DNA of 6,606 nt from Burkholderiaceae bacterium (GTDB taxonomy: Bacteria; Pseudomonadota; Gammaproteobacteria; Burkholderiales; Burkholderiaceae), in contig CANHLB010000100.1 in assembly GCA_947461335.1 (NCBI GenBank), positions 1 to 6,606 of the forward strand, read 5' to 3'. Shown here in pieces: positions 1 through 6,423 of the stretch (its first letter is position 1; each line of letters begins with the position of its first letter). The notes beneath the pieces are model-generated. The model saw only the letters and a program-made list of their open reading frames with translations, searched no databases and was not told where the DNA came from. The position numbers and the translations under genes were made by a program.

Positions 1-884
1 GTTCCTGCTAGGCCAAAGCGCAGTCCATTAGGCGATCCTGGAAATGAATATGCTGTTTGCACGTATTGAGAGCCAGCAGATGCAATGCCATTTAACGAAA
101 TGGAATCGCCATAACCCATGGGGTTATTTAAGGTCATTGCAAATACACCTTGGTTTGCACCAGTTGTTCGGCTACCGTAGTTATTTGCCTCAACCCTACC
201 CTGTAAGGCATTGGGCTGAGTTAATTGGAGACGAACATCTACCTCACCATCCTTCTCACCTTGCTCCAATTGATTGGCGACCATCACGCCAGGTGTTTCA
301 TTCAGAATCACAATGGCTCGCTCTAGAGATTGCATATTCAAGGGTTCGCCAACTGGGTTGGCATAAGTAATGTATTGGGCAGCACGGTCCTTACCAAAGC
401 GAGTAGCCCCTTTTGGGGTATCGACAGTGACCTTACCAAGCTTTGCTTCGGTCACAATGATCTTCACCACCCCATTGGCTATCTTCTGCGGTGGCAGGAT
501 GGCTTGGACAGTAAAGCCCTTCTTGCGATACAACTCCTGGATGGCATCACAAGCATTTTGTAGATCTTCAAAGGTGACTGGAGTTCCAGTCCAGGGCTTT
601 AAAACTGCTTGCACCTCAGCCTCCGGAACAATCTTCACTCCCTCGAGATCAAATTGATTTACTGTAAAACGAACTTCACCCTCTTTAGCTTGAGCCTTAG
701 GGCCAGATGCCCCACGCTCTGGTTGAGGTAATGCCAATGGAGAAGGCAGAGGTAATTGCTGCTCTAGTCCTTGTTGTAAGGCTCCAGCATCAAGCTGAGC
801 ATAGACTTGAGTTGATCTAAAAAGGGTTATTGCCGCAAAGGCGAATACGGATTTTTGGATTCCGAAGGTGTAATTCTTGGACAT
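1..884 (-). CDS. TpsB-family (ShlB/FhaC/HecB) two-partner-secretion outer-membrane transporter, 3' end cut by window edge
   Basis: This reading frame is open from the ATG at 884-882 to the left edge: 294 codons with no stop. An in-frame TGA lies about 12 bases upstream, so this is the first usable ATG; no good Shine-Dalgarno is visible. Residues 1-29 look like a Sec signal peptide ending VYA, with likely cleavage before Q30. Residues 31-44 could be the plug helix H1, followed by a proline-rich linker at about 44-57. A POTRA_2-like domain spans about 73-148 (start RFTVNQFDLEGV, end VVKIIVTEAKLGKV). The ShlB barrel region then begins; NNYGSRTTG (234-242) and LNNPMGYGDSISLNG (252-266) are typical first barrel strands. 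Known for the family: TpsB proteins export a large beta-helical TpsA protein across the outer membrane. About half of a usual 550-600 residue protein is present. The partner TpsA gene should lie outside the window to the left. Substrate cannot be inferred. Confidence 0.88.
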   Translation of the reverse strand, partial: MSKNYTFGIQKSVFAFAAITLFRSTQVYAQLDAGALQQGLEQQLPLPSPLALPQPERGASGPKAQAKEGEVRFTVNQFDLEGVKIVPEAEVQAVLKPWTGTPVTFEDLQNACDAIQELYRKKGFTVQAILPPQKIANGVVKIIVTEAKLGKVTVDTPKGATRFGKDRAAQYITYANPVGEPLNMQSLERAIVILNETPGVMVANQLEQGEKDGEVDVRLQLTQPNALQGRVEANNYGSRTTGANQGVFAMTLNNPMGYGDSISLNGIASAGSQYVQTAYSFPGSPNGLRFGLAG

Positions 885-1053
885 TAAATTGAGCAGTCAA
901 AATTGGCGATAAAGGAAGCTAAAGCCTTGATAAATAATGCTTAAATTTACTGTTTTAAAGGGAAAATTCCCATTAGCTCTATAGCTAACCAGTGATTCAG
1001 GTCATTAACATTAAAAAACCTACGAAAATACCTTCTCTCGTTTAAGATTTCGT
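885..1053. promoter_or_regulatory. Divergent intergenic region between tpsB-like gene and nadA, with two adjacent inverted repeats
   Basis: These 169 bases must hold the promoters of both the leftward transporter gene and the rightward nadAC operon. Two small inverted repeats sit side by side: GGGAAAATTCCC (960-971, 5-bp arms) and TTAGCTCTATAGCTAA (973-988, 6-bp arms around CTAT). The second is of operator size and lies about 65 bases before the nadA start. I could not pick a convincing -35/-10 pair in either direction, and I cannot match the palindrome to a named NAD regulator. The region is AT-rich and has no credible small gene. Confidence 0.4.
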
Positions 1054-2181
1054 ATGAATTCAGCCATTAGCACCCCTATTTCCTTTGATTACCCCCACCA
1101 GGACTCTGCTGGAGTTACCTGTACTGCCCTAGCTTGGGCTAAGACCCCTCCCCAACTTCATGGTGCTGATAAAGCAGTTGTGATTGCTCGCATTAAACAG
1201 CTTTTGGTTGAGAAAGATGCTGCGTTGGTCGCTCACTACTATGTGGATGGCGATATTCAGGATTTAGCCTTTGAGACTGGTGGTTTTGTTGCTGACTCGC
1301 TAGAGATGGCCCGCTTTGGTAAAAATCATCCTGCCAAAAATCTGATTGTTGCTGGTGTACGCTTCATGGGTGAGACTGCAAAAATTCTCAGCCCTGAGAA
1401 ACGCATCTTCATGCCAGACCTAGAAGCTACCTGTTCTTTAGATTTGGGTTGCGACGCTTCAGACTTTGCTACCTTCCGCGCCTTGCATCCTGATCGTGTT
1501 GTGGTGGTCTATGCCAATACCTCAGCTGCAGTCAAAGCACAAGCCGATTGGATGGTGACAAGTTCTTGCGCTCTTGCTATCGTGCACCAGTTAAAAGTGG
1601 AAGGCAAAAAAATATTGTGGGCGCCTGATCGTCATTTAGGTCGCTATATTCAGGAGCAAACTGGTGCTGATATGTTGCTCTGGAATGGTGCTTGCATTGT
1701 CCATGATGAATTTAAAGCAGCTGAATTAGAAGTCTTAATGGCTGCACACCCCCAGGCAATGGTCTTGGTACATCCTGAGTCACCCCAAGCGGTAGTTGAC
1801 CTTGCAGACGTGGTTGGCTCTACCTCTGCCATGATTAAAGCTGTTGTTGAAGGATCTGCTACTGAATATATTGTGGCAACTGATAAAGGTATCTTGCACA
1901 GGATGCGCCAGCTTGCGCCCAATAAGAAACTTTTTGAAGCACCTACCGCCGGCAATAGTGCGACTTGTAAGAGCTGCGCCCACTGCCCTTGGATGGCAAT
2001 GAATGGTCTACAAGGAATTTTAGATTGCCTTGAAAATGCTTCTGGTGAAATTTTGATTGAAGAGCCGATTCGGATAGATGCATTAGGGTGTATTGAGCGT
2101 ATGCTCGACTTCACCAAAAATCATCCTGATTTATTAGCTAAAGCACAACATGGCTTTGTGAAAAATATTGGCGCAGCTTAA
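1054..2181 (+). CDS. nadA: Quinolinate synthase NadA
   Basis: NadA condenses iminoaspartate (from NadB) with dihydroxyacetone phosphate to give quinolinate, using a 4Fe-4S cluster, in the cytoplasm. The 375-residue protein shows the family landmarks in order: [12 protein letters not shown] (61-72), DSLEMARFG (81-89), FMGETAKIL (104-112), [10 protein letters not shown] (121-130), [10 protein letters not shown] (153-162), VTSSCA (168-173), [11 protein letters not shown] (189-199), [11 protein letters not shown] (210-220), HPES (240-243), GSTSAM (255-260) and [13 protein letters not shown] (305-317). By family alignment, the three cluster-ligating cysteines are C127, C214 and C311. About 30 residues precede the conserved core, so it is somewhat longer than E. 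coli NadA (347). The ATG at 1054 is the first start after an in-frame TAA at 1012; only a weak AAGA precedes it. The nadC start follows the stop by 3 bp, indicating one transcript. Confidence 0.98.
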   Translation: MNSAISTPISFDYPHQDSAGVTCTALAWAKTPPQLHGADKAVVIARIKQLLVEKDAALVAHYYVDGDIQDLAFETGGFVADSLEMARFGKNHPAKNLIVAGVRFMGETAKILSPEKRIFMPDLEATCSLDLGCDASDFATFRALHPDRVVVVYANTSAAVKAQADWMVTSSCALAIVHQLKVEGKKILWAPDRHLGRYIQEQTGADMLLWNGACIVHDEFKAAELEVLMAAHPQAMVLVHPESPQAVVDLADVVGSTSAMIKAVVEGSATEYIVATDKGILHRMRQLAPNKKLFEAPTAGNSATCKSCAHCPWMAMNGLQGILDCLENASGEILIEEPIRIDALGCIERMLDFTKNHPDLLAKAQHGFVKNIGAA

Positions 2182-2184
2182 TGT

Positions 2185-3042
2185 ATGTTTGATTACAACG
2201 AAACACTAGAGCAAGCTCGGCAACGTAATATTAACGATGCACTGATGGAAGATATTGGTACTGGTGATTGGACAGCAAGGCTCGTTCCGAGCAAGGTAGT
2301 TCATGCTCAGTTAACTGTTCGCCAAGAAGCGGTTCTTTGTGGTGTCGATTGGTTCGAAGGAACCCTTAAAAAACTAGACCCGAATGCTAAGGTCAGTTGG
2401 CATTACATGGAGGGCGATCTCATGAAGCCCAATACCAAGGTGTGCGATATTGAAGCCAACTCGCAAGCCCTACTTTCTGCTGAGCGCACCTGTATTAATT
2501 TTTTGCAGACACTTTCTTGGACAGCAAGCATTGCCCGTCAACATGTGGATGCTATTGCTGGGGTGAGCCCTAATCCCAAAGGCTGTGCCGTTTTAGATAC
2601 TCGCAAAACCATTCCGGGTTTGCGCCAGGCCCAAAAATACGCAGTTCGTATTGGTAGCGGTCAGAATCAACGACTGGCACTCTGGCACGGAATCTTGATT
2701 AAAGAAAATCATATTGCGGCTGCGGGTAGCGTGACTGCCGCTTTGAATGCTGCTAAGGCCTTAAATTCTGGGGTAGATATTCAGATTGAGGTCGAGAACT
2801 TTGTGGAACTGGAAGAAGCTCTGGCTGCAGGGGCTAAGAGTATCTTGATTGATAACTTCACCACTGATCAAATGAAACGGGCTGTTACTCTCACTGCTGG
2901 TCGCGCTTTGCTTGAAGCCTCAGGCGGTATCAACTTAGATCAAATGCGTGCGATTGCGGCTACTGGCGTTGACCGTATCTCTTTGGGCAAGCTGACTAAA
3001 GATGTCACCGCAGTAGATTTTTCAATGAGAATCTTAGGCTAA
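2185..3042 (+). CDS. nadC: Nicotinate-nucleotide pyrophosphorylase (carboxylating), quinolinate phosphoribosyltransferase NadC
   Basis: NadC joins quinolinate and PRPP to make nicotinate mononucleotide with release of CO2 and pyrophosphate. The 285-residue length is normal. Landmarks: EDIGTGDWTA (22-31), AERTCINFLQTLS (99-111), DTRKTIPGLR (138-147), KYAVR (151-155), LIKENHI (171-177), IEVEN (201-205), LIDNF (221-225), EASGGIN (244-250) and GVDRISLGKLT (261-271). These cover the expected substrate-binding Arg/Lys residues (R101, R140, K141, R163, K173), the acidic pair E202/D223 and the phosphate-binding Gly-rich loop. Two residues differ from the common form: the usual GGG-x-N-x-R is GSGQNQR (157-163), and the usual Asp in the following turn is His (ALWHGILIKE, H168). 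The start is 3 bp after nadA's stop with no clear Shine-Dalgarno, so translation is probably coupled to nadA. The last 4 bp overlap the end of the convergent TAXI gene. Confidence 0.97.
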   Translation: MFDYNETLEQARQRNINDALMEDIGTGDWTARLVPSKVVHAQLTVRQEAVLCGVDWFEGTLKKLDPNAKVSWHYMEGDLMKPNTKVCDIEANSQALLSAERTCINFLQTLSWTASIARQHVDAIAGVSPNPKGCAVLDTRKTIPGLRQAQKYAVRIGSGQNQRLALWHGILIKENHIAAAGSVTAALNAAKALNSGVDIQIEVENFVELEEALAAGAKSILIDNFTTDQMKRAVTLTAGRALLEASGGINLDQMRAIAATGVDRISLGKLTKDVTAVDFSMRILG

Positions 3043-4415
3043 GTTCTACCCTTGTAGATAATCTGTTTTTCTAGAGCATTGCGGATAAATTCAATATTGT
3101 TTCGCAGGCTGTAGCAGTCAGCAGTAGCTAGCTTTGAAGCTTTAGAGCTCAGAACCCTTCGTTCCATCTCATTGAGTACTTCTATATATTCAGCCCGGCG
3201 ATTAGGGTCGAATGTTGCAATCGTAGTTTGCTCAAATTTATCCAATTCCTTGTAAATGGAATTAATTTGCTTGCGCGCAAGATTCACCCGATAAGTCGGA
3301 ATCGATTTAATGATAGGGAATGCAAAAGCTGCAAAGGGTAGCAAAAGGAAGAACATGCGCTCTAAAAATTCAGCGACCCAAAAAGGTAAATATTTCATAA
3401 GGGTTGGCGTCCCCTTTTGATAGAAGTATCTTGCCTCATCACTTAAGGGTGCCTCAGAGTTGATATAGGCCGGGAACTGTCCAGTTTTAGCAAAATAGGA
3501 TTTCACACCATTAATTTCTTTCGCTGCCTCGAGCAGAAGCAGTTGTATCGCTGGATGAAGGCGATTATCAATTAACAAATTGGTAGTCGTAGAAATCAGT
3601 TGAATGGGATGATCGGGAATATTGCTACCTAGATCAAATCCACCCATGGGGACAGTCAACTCTTCAAAATAGGGAAAAAGCCTTGTATAGGCATCAGCTC
3701 TCCGAAAATTTGCCAAGTGGATTTCTGGGTTACGAATCAGTCGTTGCACATTTGGAGACTCATAACCATCCACTAGAAGAACTGCATCTATCTCCCCGCG
3801 CTCTAACGCTGTAACACCATCAGCGTTTTTTAGGGATAACAAGTTTGGAGAGTTGGTGGGTAAATTATTCACCTCCAATATCTTTAATGCATGTGAATGG
3901 GTGCCGCTTCCTATTGGGCCAATGGAAATCTTTAACTTAGCAATATCTCGATCTAATATTTTTCTGGCTTCGTTAAAGGCTTTACTGCGATAAAACACCC
4001 AAACTGGCTCGAAGTCAACGCTACCTAATGATTCCACTCCAGAGAGTTGATCGGAGGCAATCATTCCCCCTTGCACAAGGGCGATTTGAATAGGATCTTT
4101 TCGGTCTATCAGATGCTCCAAATTTTCTTTGGAGCCATGTGTGGCGACTAGCTTGAGATCAATACCTTTCTTGGCAAAATACTCACGGTATTTTTCACCC
4201 AAGACCTTGTAAGAACCGCCGAATCCAGTGGCCATAAGTACGTTTTTTGGTGGCGCAGGTTTTGCAAGCCACAAAAGAAGCACTAGAGCCAAAAGCAAAA
4301 GTGTCACTAGTGGCCATATCTCTTTTAATAAGCTAAACCAGCTTTTGAGCTCATCTGTAACAGTTTGATAAACCGCAGAAAGATGCTCGCTAACATCCTC
4401 TTTAAAACCAGCCAT
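3039..4415 (-). CDS. TAXI-family TRAP-type solute-binding protein, membrane-anchored, without linked permease
   Basis: The 458-residue protein has a charged cytoplasmic N-terminus (1-33), a membrane anchor at about 34-51, a periplasmic ligand-binding domain at about 57-345, a second membrane segment at about 349-371 and a cytoplasmic helical tail (372-458) rich in charged residues. TAXI/NMT1_3-type features include VLMATGFGGSYKVLGEKY (59-76), DPIQIALVQGGM (107-118), ISIGPIGSGTHSHALKIL (163-180), ALERGEIDAVLLVDG (203-217) and TTTNLLIDNRLHPAIQ (276-291). No lipobox is present. Known for the family: TAXI proteins capture small acids for TRAP transporters, but many large anchored members stand alone. 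No TRAP membrane subunit lies in this window. It follows nadB by 57 bp on the same strand with no terminator between, so co-transcription is likely. A role linked to NAD precursors or dicarboxylic amino acids is only a hypothesis from context. The start is supported by GGAGA 5 bases upstream. Confidence 0.87.
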   Translation of the reverse strand: MAGFKEDVSEHLSAVYQTVTDELKSWFSLLKEIWPLVTLLLLALVLLLWLAKPAPPKNVLMATGFGGSYKVLGEKYREYFAKKGIDLKLVATHGSKENLEHLIDRKDPIQIALVQGGMIASDQLSGVESLGSVDFEPVWVFYRSKAFNEARKILDRDIAKLKISIGPIGSGTHSHALKILEVNNLPTNSPNLLSLKNADGVTALERGEIDAVLLVDGYESPNVQRLIRNPEIHLANFRRADAYTRLFPYFEELTVPMGGFDLGSNIPDHPIQLISTTTNLLIDNRLHPAIQLLLLEAAKEINGVKSYFAKTGQFPAYINSEAPLSDEARYFYQKGTPTLMKYLPFWVAEFLERMFFLLLPFAAFAFPIIKSIPTYRVNLARKQINSIYKELDKFEQTTIATFDPNRRAEYIEVLNEMERRVLSSKASKLATADCYSLRNNIEFIRNALEKQIIYKGRT

Positions 4416-4420
4416 TGGAT

Positions 4421-4436
4421 TCTCCAGTCAATGGAG
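4421..4436 (-). promoter_or_regulatory. Shine-Dalgarno of the TAXI gene inside a small inverted repeat
   Basis: On the minus strand GGAGA (4425-4421) lies 5 bases before the ATG at 4415, the clearest ribosome-binding site in the window. It overlaps CTCCA-TTGAC-TGGAG (4436-4422), a 5-bp inverted repeat with a 5-base loop, so the site could pair with the upstream CTCC. The pairing is seen in sequence; any effect on translation is inference, and a 5-bp stem may be chance. Confidence 0.5.
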
Positions 4437-4472
4437 TTAGCTTATCACTAAATGGCTATTTGAAGACCTGAA

Positions 4473-6128
4473 TTAGAGCTCTTGGGTATTTTCACTACCC
4501 TCGGATTGAGGGGTCAGGATCGTTGGATAGGAAACCGCCCAAGTACCTGGGTAGTCACGGCTGTAATGCAGGCCACGGCTTTCTCTTCGCATCAGAGCGG
4601 AGCGCACGATTAATTCAGCGCACTCTAAAAGGTTACGTAGCTCAATTAAGTCACGGGTAACTTTAAAGTTGGCATAGTACTCTTGGACTTCATATCTTAA
4701 AAGCTTGATGCGATGCAGGGCTCGCTCAAGCCGTCGATTGGTTCTCACAATACCCACATAGTTCCACATCAAGGAACGTAATTCATCCCAATTATGCGCA
4801 ATGACCACTTGCTCATCAGCATCCTCCACTTGGCTTTCATCCCAAAGGGGAAGGCTTGGCATCGTTGGCGTCTTCAATACCGCTATATCTTCAGCTGCAG
4901 CTTTACCAATAACTACACACTCTAGCAATGAATTACTCGCCAAACGATTGGCACCATGCAAGCCTGTATACGTTGCTTCACCAACTGCATAAAGACCAGG
5001 TAAATCGGTTCTACCTTTTAAATCCGTTACTACCCCACCACAGGCATAGTGTGCTGCTGGTACCACTGGTATTGGCTCTTTAGTAATGTCTAGACCCAGA
5101 CTTAAACAGCGCGCATAAATCATGGGGAAATGCTCTTTAATAAATGCCTCTCCTAGATGGGTGGCATCAAGATGCACGTAATCTAGACCATGCTTTTTCA
5201 TCTCAAAGTCAATTGCCCTGGCAACAATGTCACGTGGTGCTAGTTCTTTGCGTTCATCATGAGCTTGCATGAAGAGGGTGCCGTCAGGCAACTTCAATAG
5301 ACCACCCTCACCTCGCATGGCTTCAGTAATTAAGAAGGTACGATCACTGGGGTGATACAAGCAAGTCGGATGAAACTGAATAAATTCCATATTTCCAACC
5401 CGGCAACCCGCACGCCAAGCCATGGCAATGCCATCACCTGTAGCAGTATCGGGATTGCTGGTGTAGCGATATACCTTGCCTACCCCACCGGTAGCAAGCA
5501 CGACGGATTTTGCCTCGATTGTTTCTACGTGGTTATTTTTAATGTCTAAGGCATAAACGCCGTAACAACGATTCGGTTTAGTACGCTGTGTCTTAGCATC
5601 CAGATGACGATTGGTAATGAGATCAAGCGCAATCCAATGCTCCAGAATCTGAATATTTTTATGAGCCCTGGCTTTATCAAGCAAGACTTCATGAATCGCT
5701 TTACCAGTTGCATCTGCAGCATGCGCAATACGACGATGGCTATGACCACCTTCCCTGGTTAAATGCAATCCCATCGGTCCACTTTCATCGGCGGTAAATG
5801 GAACTCCTTGATCTACTAGCCATTTGATGGCATCGGCACTCTCTTCTGCGATATAACGCGCAGTAGATTCGACTACAAGTCCTGCACCTGCGTCAATAGT
5901 ATCGGCCACATGTGAATCGATGCTGTCATGCTCTTTATCTACTACCCCGACGATGCCGCCTTGGGCCCATGCAGTAGCAGCTTCACCTAAACCCCGTTTA
6001 GCCATCAATATCACTGGCTGAGATTCGGCCATATGTAAAGCTACGGTCAAACCAGCAAGTCCTGCTCCGATAATGAGAACAGGTAACTCAGCTTGAGTTT
6101 GTGAGGGAGAAGGTTTTGAACTAGCCAT
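4473..6128 (-). CDS. nadB: L-aspartate oxidase NadB
   Basis: NadB is the cytoplasmic FAD enzyme that oxidises L-aspartate to iminoaspartate, the unstable substrate handed to NadA. The 551 residues match the family length. Visible parts: FAD dinucleotide fold [19 protein letters not shown] (17-35), [13 protein letters not shown] (50-62), [18 protein letters not shown] (125-142), [16 protein letters not shown] (211-226), MEFIQFHPT (247-255), TEAMRGEGG (268-276), [12 protein letters not shown] (296-307), [10 protein letters not shown] (357-366) and [18 protein letters not shown] (383-400), then the helical C-terminal domain (about 440-530). Residues matching the E. coli active site are H253, R299, H359 and R395. 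Together with REGGHSHRR this favours aspartate oxidase over succinate dehydrogenase or fumarate reductase flavoproteins. The ATG at 6128 is the first start after an in-frame TAG 15 bases upstream; there is no good Shine-Dalgarno. It is the first gene of a likely nadB-TAXI transcript. Confidence 0.98.
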   Translation of the reverse strand: MASSKPSPSQTQAELPVLIIGAGLAGLTVALHMAESQPVILMAKRGLGEAATAWAQGGIVGVVDKEHDSIDSHVADTIDAGAGLVVESTARYIAEESADAIKWLVDQGVPFTADESGPMGLHLTREGGHSHRRIAHAADATGKAIHEVLLDKARAHKNIQILEHWIALDLITNRHLDAKTQRTKPNRCYGVYALDIKNNHVETIEAKSVVLATGGVGKVYRYTSNPDTATGDGIAMAWRAGCRVGNMEFIQFHPTCLYHPSDRTFLITEAMRGEGGLLKLPDGTLFMQAHDERKELAPRDIVARAIDFEMKKHGLDYVHLDATHLGEAFIKEHFPMIYARCLSLGLDITKEPIPVVPAAHYACGGVVTDLKGRTDLPGLYAVGEATYTGLHGANRLASNSLLECVVIGKAAAEDIAVLKTPTMPSLPLWDESQVEDADEQVVIAHNWDELRSLMWNYVGIVRTNRRLERALHRIKLLRYEVQEYYANFKVTRDLIELRNLLECAELIVRSALMRRESRGLHYSRDYPGTWAVSYPTILTPQSEGSENTQEL

Positions 6129-6312
6129 GGAGGGTTCATTCTACTGGGCAAAAGCTCTAGCGGCAGCTTCTACCGTCTTTTTACTACTTTGCGGGCTAAA
6201 AAAGGGGTTGATAAAGACCGCGGCTTAGCCAAAGATAGTAGTGCATTTCGCACAAAAGATCTTGGGAGGTCTGGATTTGCAAGGCAAGCTCTACTAACCT
6301 TTTCTTCAAATA

Positions 6313-6328
6313 AATTTGAATTCAAATT
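6313..6328. repeat. Perfect 16-bp palindrome upstream of nadB
   Basis: AATTTGAATTCAAATT is identical to its reverse complement across all 16 bases, centred on an EcoRI-type GAATTC, about 190 bases before the nadB start. Its size and symmetry suit a dimeric regulator, but the surrounding sequence is AT-rich, which makes such palindromes likelier by chance. No regulator is assigned. Confidence 0.45.
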
Positions 6329-6356
6329 ACCTATGGCGATAGATTTATTTTTATTT

Positions 6357-6376
6357 CTCATAAAACAAATTATGAG
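6357..6376. repeat. Inverted repeat with 7-bp arms
   Basis: CTCATAA (6357-6363) and TTATGAG (6370-6376) are exact reverse complements around AACAAA. The repeat lies between the terminator hairpin and the 16-bp palindrome. It could form a weak hairpin at the 3' end of the dehydrogenase transcript or serve as an operator; neither is shown. Confidence 0.4.
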
Positions 6377-6386
6377 GGGTCCAATA

Positions 6387-6423
6387 AACAATAGACCCCA
6401 TCTTGAAAATGGGGTCTATTGTT
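6387..6423 (-). terminator. Strong intrinsic terminator-like hairpin after the formate dehydrogenase gene
   Basis: AACAATAGACCCCAT (6387-6401) and ATGGGGTCTATTGTT (6409-6423) form a perfect 15-bp stem with a 7-base loop. Read on the minus strand, the hairpin starts within the TAA stop of the dehydrogenase gene, and its 3' arm runs into a U-rich stretch (TATTGTTTATT). On the plus strand a run of seven T (6431-6437) follows 7 bases after the stem, so it may also stop transcription coming from the left. The position fits a terminator for the leftward dehydrogenase operon that insulates nadB from it. Confidence 0.8.

Larger units (their letters stand above)
6129..6421. other. Intergenic region upstream of nadB, no credible gene
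   Basis: These 293 bases separate the formate dehydrogenase gene from nadB. Open frames exist on both strands (minus 6391-6170; plus 6189 into the dehydrogenase gene), but both need TTG starts, lack ribosome-binding sites and resemble no family I know. Directly upstream of nadB, in its own frame, a short stretch reads KTVEAAARAFAQ before the TAG, but it has no start codon and is closed by a TAA further up. The right half is very AT-rich and carries the palindrome, inverted repeat and terminator listed separately. The nadB promoter must lie here; I could not fix a -35/-10 pair. Confidence 0.5.

Noticed and set aside
44..657. Three plus-strand open frames (44-370, 330-563, 370-657)
   Set aside because: They are antisense to the clear TpsB coding frame on the minus strand and have no recognisable domain or ribosome-binding site.
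885..1053. Sigma-70 promoter candidates, for example TTGATA near 928 or TTCAGG near 996
   Set aside because: No partner -10 element at acceptable spacing; calling them would be guesswork in AT-rich sequence.
1650..2117. Minus-strand open frames of 155 and 67 codons inside nadA
   Set aside because: They lie wholly within the conserved nadA gene on the opposite strand, and their sequences look like shadow translations.
4801..5749. Short open frames inside nadB on both strands
   Set aside because: They overlap conserved NadB catalytic segments and have no independent support.
4473..6128. Succinate dehydrogenase or fumarate reductase flavoprotein instead of NadB
   Set aside because: The REGGHSHRR segment, the protein length and the neighbouring nadA and nadC favour aspartate oxidase; no iron-sulfur or membrane subunit genes are adjacent.
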